From Chalara sp. BL73 (taxonomy: Eukaryota > Ascomycota > Leotiomycetes > Helotiales): a stretch of DNA of 64,000 bases. Shown here in pieces: positions 35,761 to 46,580 of the stretch. The notes beneath the pieces are model-generated. The model worked only from the letters and a program-made list of their open reading frames with translations. It did not search any database and was not told the DNA's origin. The stretch covers positions 186,001 through 250,000 of the forward strand of contig CAKJVC010000142.1 in NCBI GenBank assembly GCA_918026815.1, read 5' to 3'. Positions within the stretch are counted from its first letter, which is position 1. Each line of letters opens with the position of its first letter. The position numbers were made by a program, and so were the translations under genes.

Positions 35761-35957
35761 GTCGAGTTGCCAGGGTGGTTAATGGGTTAGGTAGGGTCTT
35801 TTCGTCAAATACCTACCGTAGTATATCCCTTTGAGAAAAATTTCACTGACGGCGACGCTTGTGTGTAGACTTGAATTTCCTCTTCTTGAGAAAAGACGGG
35901 GAGCTTTTTCGAAATCTAATGGCTTCGGCCGCGTAGGTTCAAATCCTGCACTCGACG
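35761..35957 (+). tRNA. tRNA-Ser (anticodon UGA), interrupted twice
   Basis: The ends form a perfect 7-bp acceptor stem (35761-35767 with 35950-35956) with discriminator G at 35957, as in tRNA-Ser. The D arm has stem CCA/TGG around GGGTGGTTAA. The T arm is 35933-35949 with loop TTCAAAT, and the long variable arm is GGC-TTCG-GCC. Joining 35761-35790, 35869-35875 and 35914-35957 gives an 81-nt type II tRNA with anticodon stem TTAGA/TCTAA and loop CTTGAAA, hence anticodon UGA. Bases 35876-35913 are a 38-nt intron at the standard site after position 37. Bases 35791-35868 are an extra 78-bp insert inside the stem. A run of 21 T follows as a Pol III terminator. A rival reading with one 116-nt intron would give anticodon CGA, but it needs a weaker stem and a non-standard intron site. 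Whether the gene is active is open. Confidence 0.75.
35791..35868 (+). other. 78-bp GT...AG insert inside the tRNA-Ser anticodon stem
   Basis: The segment starts GTAGGG, ends TGTGTAG, and has a CTGAC branch-like motif about 20 bases from its end, so it looks like a spliceosomal intron. TAG is present on both sides of the right boundary region (TTAG before, TGTAG at the end), which would also fit an insertion with a 3-bp duplication. It lies between positions 30 and 31 of the tRNA, where eukaryotic tRNA introns do not normally occur. Confidence 0.6.
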
Positions 35958-35960
35958 AAT

Positions 35961-35992
<32 letters not shown>
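35958..35992 (+). terminator. Pol III terminator, T21 followed by A12
   Basis: Directly after the tRNA 3' end there is an uninterrupted T run (35960-35980), much longer than the 4-6 T needed to stop RNA polymerase III. It is followed by an A run (35981-35992), so the pair can form a perfect hairpin. The A run may also be the worn tail of an inserted retroposon. Confidence 0.65.
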
Positions 35993-36699
35993 TTGGGTGG
36001 AGGGGAGCGAGGGGCGGGGGAAGATTTGTAGTTTTAGCTTGCGGTGAAGAGGGAAAGGTTATGTTTTTTTATTGCTGTAGGATGCAGATGTAGAGTAGAT
36101 GTTAATGTGACAGGGTAGAGAGGTGGAGAATGATGCATCCGCCTCTATTTAGCGAGGCTTTGGCACGATGACGGTTCTATAGGATAGGAACTTGGCAAAC
36201 CTGCGTTTCCGTGAAGAGTGTGTGGGAAGTGTATGGAAGTTATCGTCGAATTTGGGTGCTTTCGGAAAGACAGTACAATCAATAAAAGGGGAGACGTTGG
36301 CTATCGTGAGAGCCGAGTCGCTCTGTGGACATGAGCCACAACCAAGTAGTTGCTTCATGATGTGGACGGATACCTGTTACTCAAGTTCATCTTGCTGATT
36401 GGTGTTTATTATTATACATAATCTTGACTAAAGATCTCTTCCCACTGACATAAGAACCCGTAGCTCTAATATAACAAAGTGGGCAATATCGCTATTCACT
36501 TGCTTGCAATTGAGGGACCCTAAGAAAACACCATCAGTATCGTATCTTCCCATATTTATATCCCTAATACATTGCAATACCCTGCGCCTCATATACAGAA
36601 CGTTTGGCTATTCAGGATCGCAGGGCTCAACTCCTGCTCCTCATTACCTATTAAAATTATCTGCCCATCACCACCTGTTCTTTGTCAGCCATATTTTCT
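35993..36699. other. Spacer downstream of tRNA-Ser
   Basis: No gene is supported. It has short frames only and AT-rich stretches near 36400-36480. Confidence 0.5.
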
Positions 36700-37073
36700 C
36701 CCTCCTGTAACAAAAGGGACGCCAAAAGTTTACCACAAATACCACTCGCACGTGCTGTAGCATTAGAGTTCCAGCTTGCGCACAAGTCCATACATGCAGA
36801 TAATGAGGTCTGGATATCTCCACCCTTCCTGAGATTGGCGTTGACCTTAATGTCTAGACTGCAGAATATTGCGAACTCAGCGGATCTGACGCTAGAGCTA
36901 TACGTCGTTCCGTTTTTTGAGAGACAGCTAGCCACATCATTTGTGATAGTGGATGGCGGTGCGCTGCTCATAGTTGATGGCGTATAGTTTGCTGTAGAGC
37001 AGCATACGCCTTTAGAGACTATGCTCTGGCTTATGCTTCCGCAGGCCTCGTATTGGCGGATATTCTGTGCCAT
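36700..37073 (-). pseudogene. Relic of a PAN/Apple-like secreted protein
   Basis: The minus frame carries a Cys-rich pattern of the fungal PAN/Apple-like family: SCLSKNGTTY, then FAIFCSLD and GGDIQTSLSACMDLCASWN, matching the usual NGTTY..F.I.C..D..GGD....S...C...C..YN order. After this the expected CxxV..Cys-Tyr strand is found only in another frame (near RPFCYR), so a frameshift is likely. No signal peptide precedes it, and the upstream part is overlapped by the 3' end of LIG1. PAN modules bind proteins or carbohydrates outside the cell. Unrecognised introns could rescue part of it. Confidence 0.4.
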
Positions 37074-37339
37074 GCTTGTACTGCAAGTTTTCGGATCGTA
37101 CGAATCTTACATAGATCCTATTGGCAGCGTGGGCTATGTCCATGTCTTGAGATTGTTGGCATAGAATTTGAAAACTTGGCAAATGGATAGATTCCTGCGA
37201 ATTCTGATAAGAAAAGCAGCTAAACATCATATAAAAGATATTCAGATAATGCAATGCTAAGTTTGACAGAATAGCATGAAATTTGTCCTCGAGGTGAAGC
37301 GTCAGAGACGTAGATCGAGTGTTCAAGAAATTCAGAGCG

Positions 37340-40315
37340 CTACTCATCATCATCATCTTCGTTTTCTTCCGTCTTCACACCGGTAGTAGGAGCCTTCTCC
37401 TCCTGCTTTCGCCACAACCCAGCCAGAAACTGTCTAGTCAGTTACTACTCTCAAGTATCATCAAGATATCAATCGTACCTCATTTGTGCTGGCATCCTCT
37501 ATCCCTTTATCTTCCCTTTTCTTCAGGAATCTAGGAAACCTCAAGCTAAGCCCTCTCGAATCACTAACCAATCCAATAGCAGCGGTGTACGTAGGGCTGA
37601 TAGTGATATCTGCAAAAGCCATCTCCCATACTTCTTGAGGCTCGAACCATACGTCTGGATACCCACCCTCGTATTCTATATACCCTGGCTTGCCTCCTAG
37701 CACGTTGATGCCTTCCTCTTTGTTATACTTCTCTTTGTTTGCTTTGTAAAATGTATCAGTAAAGCCACTGATGCATTTGCAGACTGCTTCGAGGGAGCCT
37801 GTCTCTTCGTTCCGGACTGCTAGCAAGATGGGGCTCCAGAACTTAGCCTTTCGGCCTTGACCATGCCATCCTGCTATAGGTATCAAGTCGAGTGTGTCAA
37901 AGGTTGTAGAATAATCTTTCTTGACTTTCAACCACGAATCAAGCCGTTTGTCGGGCTCACTGACGAGAAACACTATTAGTAAAAATCCCACGAGCAGATC
38001 AAGCGAGATGTATCACCATGGAAGACGTTTCATATACAGAAAGTCTCGTAATAGGCATCACTTACTAGGTAGAAAGAAGTGCTTTACGTCGTGAGCCTTT
38101 CTTTTCGGGCTCTTGATCTTTATTTGATTTCTTCTTTCCCTTGCCATTCTTGATAGGACTTGGTGCCAGCTCTTCTGCTGCCATTTCCTCAGCTGCAGAG
38201 TCGTTGGGAATATTATCAAGTATCTTAACCATGATGCCCTCACACTTAACATCTGTGGCGCTTTTAAAAAACTCGAGGACTGTTTCCGAATCTTGAGAAG
38301 TTGCATCAATACTTTTGACCCATGTAAATTGTTTTGGAACTTCAGTAAACAGACTTCGGAGTAACTCTCGCCGCTCTCTGAAGGGCCGATCAAGTAATGG
38401 CTCGCCATTGAGATACATCAAATCGAATGCAAAGAGGCAAACTGATATCTTGACGCTCCCAATAGCTACATCCTTTCTGGCTCGATTGGACAGCGTTTGG
38501 AAGGTTTTTAGCTCTCCAGACTCTTGATCAACCGCAACGACTTCACCTTCCATGATAAAGCTGCTGACTCCATCGCCTCGAATTTTCGGGATCAACGCCA
38601 CTAAGTCAGCTATTGATACGATAAATTAGCCTTTGTGTGCATATCCGAGGCACGACTTCGCCTTGATGACTGTCAATGCTAAATAACTACTTACGATACT
38701 TATCTGTCATTAATTCCAAGTGACGTGAAAATATTGAAACTTTCCCTTCTTTGTCACAATGGACTTGTGCTCGTTGGCCGTCATATTTGAATTCGCAGCT
38801 GAAATCCCGCCCCTGAAGTTTGGTAAGCATCTCAGAAAGATCTCTGGTAATGCTCCCCAGCATGGGCCGAAGAGGAATATGTAACGAGAGGCCACATCTG
38901 ACAAGGAGCTCATCACATATCCCAATTTCGAGGAGAACCGGAATCAGATCATTGTAGTTGGGTCTCTTTGCAAAGCAAGCTTTAACAATTTCCTCTGGTC
39001 TTGCCCAAAGTTCAGCTAAAGCTTCTTTCTTGAGCTTAGCCAATTCTTGTTGTGGTTTTATTGGGAATGTTGATCCAAGCGGACGTGATAGCAAGAAAGC
39101 TCGAGAAAGAGCAATTAGCATGGTTGTTTTGACCGCACCAATACGAAGCTTCATCTTGATTAGCAGGTTAATGTATCAACATACAGAAAATCTTACATGC
39201 TGACAGAGGGTTCTGACGATGTAGCGGCTCTCTTCCGGGCCTCTGGCATCCTGAAGCAGCTTGTTTACAATAGTTTGTTTGGCTTCAGTGCTGCCAGTGC
39301 CTTGTGTGCTCGCAATCTTAACTAACGATTGATAGACTCCTTTTATAGTAAGAGGTTTCGGTTTCCGAAGAGTAAAGCTCTGTTTCTTCTTAGCTTCAAA
39401 AGCAACATCACCTGCATCGCCAACTTTGTCATACAAAGCTTTTAGCGATTTGGCATCTAAGCCACAGACCGTTTTTAGGGCCTTAGATATGGCCGAACCA
39501 CCAAGTCCAAGTTCCAAGGAAATGTATGGCGGGGAAATTGAGTTGGTCGCAAGCCAAACCTAGGTATGTTAGATATGGTCAGCTAGTACATGCCAATACA
39601 GAGATGAATTCTCAGCGCTCGCAATAAGACGTACAGTTGGCAATAAACTACTTGGATCGCCTTCTATAATAACTCTAAGAAGATTGACGAGAGTATCTAC
39701 AATCTTGATGCGACTTTGTGTTGAGTTGACCAATACGAAGCATCTGGTAAGGACTGCATAGGACGCGTTCCCTCCCTCCGTAGCCCAATGGCTTTGGAGG
39801 TCCTTCACATATTTCAACGGATCAAAAGTCAAAGGGCTGTCGCCAAAGGGTATATGTGTAGTTATTGCATCTTCGGTTGAACCTGCTGATTGTAGTGAGA
39901 GGGTGTTTGTCCTCTTTGATAATATGCTCGATTGCTCAGAGTCCCCTTGCGGTTTGATATCCTGATCTGATATAGACTCAACAACTTGGCCAGCTTTGGG
40001 CTCACCGTGACCTGCTCCCTCCTCTCCAAATAGCTTGCGTTCTACAGTTGTATGCGAGCCTGAACCGGCAGCAACATCATCTCGCAGTCTTTCCTGATTC
40101 TCTTGATCCCATTCTGCCTGTAACTTCCGTGCCAGCTGCTCGTCCGTCAACTCAAGACCATTATTCAACTTTATACCCCCATCTGGGATGTTGGCAGATC
40201 CGATTACTGGCCCTTGCTGCTTGTTCTTTCCAAAGAAGAAGTCGAGATTTCGAGTTGGGTTAGGAGAGGTCTTCGAGCCATCATTAAGCTTTCGCCGTTT
40301 TGTAGGAGGTCCCAT
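37340..40315 (-). CDS. CDC9: DNA ligase I (ATP-dependent), CDC9/LIG1
   Basis: Exons (minus) 40315-39635, 39559-39197, 39154-38695, 38609-38066, 37959-37479 and 37429-37340 give 872 aa. The enzyme seals Okazaki fragments and excision-repair nicks. The N-terminus has a nuclear-type basic patch (PTKRRKL) and a PCNA-box-like RNLDFFF with Thr in place of the usual Gln. It is followed by a disordered region, the helical DNA-binding domain (ELGLGGSAISKAL), and the adenylation domain with active-site lysine in FKYDGQRAQVH (about K471), IMEGEVVAVD, FAFDLMYLNG and CEGIMVK. The OB domain has WLKVKKDY, SLRFPRFL and an acidic tail. An extra Lys/Ser-rich loop follows CEGIMVK, as in other fungal ligases. 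It is divergent from the TIP20 homologue, 241 bp away. Confidence 0.95.
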
Positions 40316-40556
40316 AATGAAGCCTTAAGTATTTGATCAAACCTGTAGACATACTGCTAATAGATATCGAGCCGTCACATATTATGGTACATCTTTTGGT
40401 TGATCATGCTCATTTGCATCTGGCGTCTGAGTGTCATGCGTCATTAGAGGTTCGGCGTCTTGCCAGCCTCACTGGGAAGGCTGAGAACACCCCACAAGGC
40501 ACGATTCCATGCGTCAACAGTCTTTCAAGATTTCAACACAGTACGACATTCGCATT

Positions 40557-43500
40557 ATGGCTGTAGCTTCGGATACTAGACTTGAGGATTATCTTAGTGA
40601 TAAGTAGGCATTTATGCTTCGTTGAAAGCGCAAGAAACCCGCTAATCAATTATTAGATTCCAGACAATTGCAGATTTTAAGCAAATAGATAGTTTGTTAG
40701 AGACTGTTTCATTACAGAAGCAGCAGCTTGATGAGCAGCTCAAAGCTGCCCGAACTAAACTCGAAGAATCCAAGAAGCTTGCAGATGAAAATGCTTCCCG
40801 TATCCTTGACGACGCCAAATTGTTTGAACGACAACAGAACGATGTCAACAAGCGTATCATGCTTGTTACCTCATCCAGCAGTGTAGACGAGGCGACAAAG
40901 AGGCTGGCAGGTCCAATGGAAAAACTGCGCAAGGTGGAATTGGCAGCGCAGTACATAGAACTACTCAAAGAGATAAATGGTCTTGTATCTGATGCGAGGT
41001 CTCATCTCCCAGGATACCCTGTTGAAGCACTTAAGCCTTATGACCAAGTAATACATACTAATACCTATTGTTTTGAAACTTTTACTGACACAAATACTAG
41101 CTAAAACAATTAGCCATAACATTGCGCCAGAAACAGGTGAATGCGGAAGGGGCAGGCGTGCATCTTATCAATCATGTTGAGCAAACAACAACCCGTCTTT
41201 GGACTGAAATGAATAAAATTATGGTCGACGAATTTCAGTATGAGACTCTGACACAGCTTCAAACACGAGAGTTATGAGACAGCTAACGACAACTTGCAGG
41301 GCCGAGCTCACTAAATCAAAATGGCCGTCGGTCAAGGCGGACCCTAGCAGAGAATGGAGGAATTGCTTTGAAAAACTTTTAGAACTTCAGTATCCGGAGT
41401 TGGGATCCGCCAGAGAACCCCTTGTTCTTCTACCTATAGGTCTTCTCGCCAAGCCTTTCATACAGAATTTCAAATATCAATTCATGAGCAACAAGCCTAC
41501 TAGTCAGTTATTTACTAACATCATCTTCCTCAACAGGGACTAGAAGTTAACTGACACGAAGTAGGTCACTCAAAGCACCTTGGCGATTACTACCTGGAAT
41601 GGGTCATCGTTCAGATCACAGGTTTAGAGGACTACTTGCGAAATGATGTAGCACCAGTATGTCCCAGAAACCCGACTAGTAGAAATAATGGATTACTAAA
41701 TTTTCTAAGAGTCTTGCTGGGTATTTTCGGAATACTCACTTCGCTAGCAATACATTATATGTCGATCCTGTTTCGGCATTCATAACAGCACTTCTGCCGA
41801 TTTTGAAGGAGAAAACTCTCAATGTAGTGGAAGCAATTAGCCAAGATGCTGCTTTATTAAGTAGATTTGTAGCTCAGCTTCTCAAGTTTGATGAGACAAT
41901 AAGATCTCAATTCAAATACGATGCAGGAAGCGTAGATGATGGATGGAGTGGCCTGGTTTGGGACGTCCTAGACACTAACTTCGATCGCTTTCTAGAAGTC
42001 GAGAAATCATTTGCATTTGACAGATATGAGGAGATCATTAAGTCACCTAATTCAGGACTCATTGATCATGATAGTGCACGTCCCGGCAAGACTAAATGGA
42101 CTCATGGTGCCTACCAAATCACAGATTTGTTATCCACTGTTACAGAAACGTACCAGAACCTTCCCCATGCGCCTTTGTGAGTATATTCCAGTTGCTTGCC
42201 CTATCTGGTGCAAATGACACCTACGCTAACTCACGACTCACTAAAGCAAGGAGCGATTTCTACTAGAAGTACAACTAGAGATAGTTAATAGGTACCAAGG
42301 TCGCCTTATTGAGTCCCTTGTTGTATATAGGACAATCACCAGTGGAATCGGTCGTGCCGTTCACGGTATAACTAGCGAGCAACGAGCTAAGTTAGAAGGT
42401 GTCGGGGGACTAGATTCCTTGTGTAGAGTCTACGGTAGCGCGAACCATGTCAGTATGCCTCTTTTATTGTTAATCATGATGCGTCGACAATTTTAATAGC
42501 TACACATACTGATACTTTTAGATCGTTGAAAAAATGAAAGATTGGGGCAGGCTAGACTTTTTTCTTAGTCTGTTTTTAGATTTGAGCAAGCGTAAGTATG
42601 GCTATATCAACGATCCCTGAACACGTTATCAGGATACGAAGCAAACAAAGACCAATTGTTAATTTAGTTAGGCGCACAAAACAGCCCTCGACACTCCGAT
42701 TTTGTTGGTTCGATGTCATTTAATGAAGTCAAGGATGCGACATCTGATTCTCTGGGCACCGATTCTGATGAAACGGGATCTATATTTGATAAATTGATTG
42801 CATCCTACAAGAAAGAACTACTGGAGCCGGTGACCGAACTGCTCATAGATGCGTTCAAGTATAATTTTCCGACAATATTTCGACCATACATTAGCAGAGC
42901 ACAGTGGACAACAGTTGGTGATGTGGATGATTCTGGTAAGGGCTATTTAGGTGAAAGGAAAATGCTCCAGTTCCTGAGCTAATATCACACAGTGACAATA
43001 AGCTCGGAACTTGACCATCCAATCAAAATATTACAGGAGCAACTCAACTATTTGGCCAGTGTTCTAGCTTTCCTACCATTTCGGCGCATCTGGAGAGTGG
43101 TACGTAGTTCCTGTTTCCTAAACGCTACATGGTGCTACTATGGGAAATTTCTAGGCGTATTACGCAACAAATGCTGATTGAATTCTACACAGGCATACGA
43201 CAGTCTCGAAGACCTCCTGTGGCGCGAGGTTCTTATGAGGCAAAACTTTACCGCACTTGGTGCAGCACGCTTTTCTCATGATATCAAAGCGCTTCAGAGC
43301 GTGGTTGATAGAGCTTGTCGTGTATATCGTCCAACAGGCGGTGCCGATCTGGAAATGGATAGATTGCAAGAAGGTGCCATGGTACTTACCTTGCCGTTGA
43401 CAGACGAAGTAAATCTTTTTATAATTCCTTACGTTTCCTTGACGCAACTCGCATGGATTCCTAATTGTGTAATTAATACTAACTGTTCTAGACTGGCGGC

Positions 43501-43623
43501 CCATCATTGTCGAATGAAGAGAGTGTCCAGCTTTTGAACCTGCGGTTTATCACTAAGCAGGATACCAGCAGGATCATCCGGTCTCGCATTGAAACTTCTA
43601 CGGACTTTGGTGCTGACGAGTAA
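40557..43623 (+). CDS. RINT1/TIP20 family vesicle-tethering protein
   Basis: Exons 40557-40603, 40657-41047, 41101-41237, 41300-41502, 41565-41656, 41710-42176, 42247-42448, 42522-42591, 42672-42935, 42993-43099, 43193-43408 and 43492-43623 give 775 aa. The family (RAD50 interactor in animals, Tip20 in yeast) is part of the Dsl1/NRZ complex that tethers Golgi-derived vesicles at the ER. The protein starts with a coiled coil (about residues 25-110), followed by GDYYLEWVI, WSGLVWDVL, FLLEVQLEIV, a linker with acidic Ser residues, and the C-terminal FTALGAARFSHDI and LLNLRFITKQD blocks typical of the family. Every junction closes in frame. The gene shares its upstream region with LIG1. Confidence 0.92.
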
Positions 43624-44149
43624 AGAGATTGCCATGAGACTGTATATCTCGAGAAAATGGTTGTAGGTTTAGCTGATGTCCGAGTCATGGTATCTCGATT
43701 TATTTCCATTAAGCGGTGCGCCGGCAAGATCAGCTTAGATGATGATACACTTGGCGTAGCATGAAACTGATGGAGCAATTATCCAACATAGTGAATCTAT
43801 CTGGAACAAACATCCAAAGCAAAGAAGAAAAGGGTGGAGGTCTGAGTGTGGGGCTAAAGCCAATTTGTATATCAGAAAGCTGAAGACAAACTACACTCAT
43901 TAAAACCTTGCCTGCAGATAGCATTTATTATGAAACAAGCAGAGGAGAAAAATATGTTCGCCAGGTGAAGAAGCTATTAACATGCAGAGTCCCTGAACTT
44001 CATTAATACTCACTTCAGAGTTCACTTTTCAAGGAGACAAGAGCCAGTAAAAATGAAAGCTACGCCCCATTTCATTGTACCAGACGTACGCCATTACCAT
44101 CCCTGACCAAGTATATCCCATAAATAATCCGTGGTATGCCTCCTTCACC
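43624..44149. other. Convergent intergenic region
   Basis: It lies between the 3' ends of the TIP20 homologue and the small hydrophilic gene. No gene is supported. Confidence 0.5.
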
Positions 44150-44576
44150 TTAACCAAGTCTCGTCTCCTTATCCTTGATAGGAATATCGCTGCCTGTAGC
44201 ACCCTTATATTGACCACGGAGGAAATCAGAGATCTGCTCGTCTTTCGCCTGCTCAACTGCTGACTCGTTGTCTTGTGGGCCTTGGCCGAGGAACTTCTCT
44301 TGCACGAAATCGATTCCTGCATTCGTTTTTTTTAGTATCTTGTGATGGAATGGAATTGAGGGAGGGGAGGAGGAGGGAGGAATTACCTTTATCAAGCATA
44401 TCCTCATTCTTCTCAGATTCCTTTCCACCACCAGCAGCAGCGTTCAGCTTGTCACCAATGCCGCTGAAAAAACCTCCCTCCTTCTTCTCCCCGCCGGTAG
44501 TGCTGGCTTCGCCATCCTGGCGTTCTGGATTCTCGCCTTGCTTATCCCCACCGGTAAACTTGTTGATGTAGTCCAT
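44150..44576 (-). CDS. Small hydrophilic, possibly stress-related fungal protein
   Basis: Exons (minus) 44576-44387 and 44316-44150 give 118 aa. It is a charged, Gly/Lys/Glu/Asp-rich protein with no cysteine, signal peptide or membrane segment. Its start MDYINKFTGG, a central GIGDKLNAAAGGG and the C-terminal QGPQDNESAVEQAKDEQISDF helix recall a family found widely in filamentous fungi and often annotated as stress- or DNA-damage-responsive. I recall this pattern but cannot name an established function. Composition suggests a disordered protein with amphipathic helices. The 70-nt intron interrupts a Lys codon region and restores DKGIDFVQEKFL. Confidence 0.8.
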
Positions 44577-45330
44577 GATGATGATTGACCTAGTATGTAG
44601 AGCTTGTTGATTGATTTTGAGGTTTACTGGTATGAGGAAGGAAGAGCGTGAGGTAGGCGAACCCTGGTGTTATTTAATAGGTTGCGTTGTTGACTCTACA
44701 CCAAAAGCAAACAAGGAGCTATGAATGACGTAAATCAGCCCGCAGCAAGGTCAGGCCAATGAATGATAAGTGAGGAGTTACTTTTCCCAGTTTCGAGACG
44801 ATCCTAGGCTGGGCAGTGCGTCTTGTGTTTCATTATAGCTAGCCTTGCATATTGAGTGAGATTGGTATATTAAAAGAATATCACAGTTCCTTTTCCCAGC
44901 AGAGCTGGGCTGTGATTGAGCCTGAGACAGCTCGATAAGTAGTTCCGAGATACAAAGAGTTATACTTTATTATGAGCTTCAATGGAAGAGAATTTTACCA
45001 TGGCCTGAAAATTCGATTCACTCAGAATGCAGGTTCTACTGCCTCCAAATACGTGTCTTGCTACGGCGAGAAATAGTATGATTTTGAGGTCTGGGGAGAA
45101 CTATTCCCTCCCACATCAAGCTGAACTTGAAATGGCGGGGTAAATTATGGCGCAAGGTCGCCCCTTACAGTAAGCTATTCTTATCGCAAGCGAGGCACGA
45201 TAAGCTGTCGCAAGAGAAAGTAAACATCGCGAAGATAACTTTCCACTTCCAGACTACCCGGGAGCTCATTGCACCTTTGTGTTGTACTAATCCAAAAAGA
45301 AATATCACTTGCGGACGTGCACTTGCTAGA
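44577..45330. other. Divergent intergenic region
   Basis: It is upstream of both the small hydrophilic gene (minus) and MIS14 (plus). An in-frame extension of MIS14 back to 45127 is open but lacks family similarity. No other gene is supported. Confidence 0.5.
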
Positions 45331-45981
45331 ATGGCAGAGCACTACCGCAAAATTGAGCTCCAATCTCCCGACGATCTCCAGTACCTTATAAACAATGTCC
45401 GACGCGCCGCGCGCGAGAAAATCGACAAAGACCTCCCTCCCATGCCAGGATTAGGTGAAGATCCTATGCGCCAACGCGTCGAAGAACTTGTACAAGCCTA
45501 CATACGAGACGTCTTCTTGACCACGAGCGAGAATATCACGATCAATGGTATGGAGCCGGATGAAGATTTGTTAGAGCGGATGTTGAAGGAAGATGGGGGG
45601 GAGAGGAGCGTGGAGGAGTTTGAGGCGTTTGATCCGAGGCTGTGGGAAAGAGCAAAGGAGGCGGCGAGAAAGGAGGAGGAATTGGTAGAGGAGATTGCAA
45701 GGTTGAGAAGGGACGTACCAGGGATGGTTGTGGAGGGCGTCAGGAGTGGAGCGAAAGGGGATGATGAGGAGAGGCTAGGTGTTTGGGTAGAGAAGGCGAA
45801 TGGGGGGGATAATGGTGACCTTAGAGTGGGAAGCTTGGAGAGGCAGGAAGTTGTCGAGAGGGACTGGGCAAAGAGTGTTGATGGGCTGAGTAGGCTCAAA
45901 AGAAGTCTACCAGAGATGGCTGCAAAGAAGGAGCGTGCAGAGAAGGCAGAGGCGTATGTTTTGAAGTCTGGTTTACGATGA
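45331..45981 (+). CDS. MIS14: Kinetochore MIND complex subunit MIS14/NSL1
   Basis: A single exon encodes 216 aa. Mis14 (Nsl1 in budding yeast) is part of the Mis12/MIND complex that links centromeric chromatin to the Ndc80 complex. The family block HYRKIELQSPDDLQYLINNV at the start, then AAREKIDKDLPPMPG, and a long C-terminal coiled coil with EEELVEEIARLRRDVP support the call. The start at 45331 is preferred over the in-frame ATG at 45127 because homologues begin just before the HRKIELQSP block. The 3' half is G-rich on the plus strand, reflecting Glu, Gly and Arg codons. Length is normal for the family. Confidence 0.85.
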   Translation: MAEHYRKIELQSPDDLQYLINNVRRAAREKIDKDLPPMPGLGEDPMRQRVEELVQAYIRDVFLTTSENITINGMEPDEDLLERMLKEDGGERSVEEFEAFDPRLWERAKEAARKEEELVEEIARLRRDVPGMVVEGVRSGAKGDDEERLGVWVEKANGGDNGDLRVGSLERQEVVERDWAKSVDGLSRLKRSLPEMAAKKERAEKAEAYVLKSGLR

Positions 45982-46580
45982 AACAAATTCGTGTATGGTT
46001 TTCTTGGTTGATATCATATAATGAGTAGGATCATGGGGAATGGGTTCGGAGTTTGAGCGGGCACATTGGGGATGGCGTGTTTGGAGTCATGATATCCCCC
46101 TGCCTTTAGAACAATGTTAAGGAATATAGCTATGCTGCGGCTCATGCACAAATTTTATAGGCTTACTAACAACTGTGTGATGACAGTGTTATGAGTTCGG
46201 GGAATGTGCAACTCGCTACTTGTGTTGCAGTGTATTTTAGTCGGGGCTATTCGATGTGTGGAAGGCTCTAGTAGGATGTATCTCAGATTCTAAAGCGTCG
46301 GAATCATAATCTAAGCCTTTGTAATATTTATAAATACCTGATAAGGCCAGCCTCCATATCCTTTTAGGATATCACATACACCACAAGGTATGCAAAGAGT
46401 CTCCCTATGCGGATCTCCTAGAATTCCTCGTCATCGAGATTACCTCACTCACTTGCTGACTAGCGCTTTTATGCTTAGTAGGATCGATGAAGAAGTCTCA
46501 AATATTCCCCTATCTTGCAGGTACGCCGGATTTTGCTTTATACAGAACCAGTTTCGGCTGCTAACGTGATTTCAGACTTC
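45982..46580. other. Convergent intergenic region
   Basis: It lies between the 3' ends of MIS14 and TRM10. No gene is supported. Confidence 0.5.

Noticed and set aside
35787..35919. Single 116-nt intron reading giving tRNA-Ser(CGA)
   Set aside because: Needs a G-T pair in the anticodon stem and an intron before position 32; the two-segment UGA reading gives a perfect stem and a standard intron site.
45127..45330. In-frame N-terminal extension of MIS14
   Set aside because: No similarity to the family; homologues start just before the HYRKIELQSP block at 45331.
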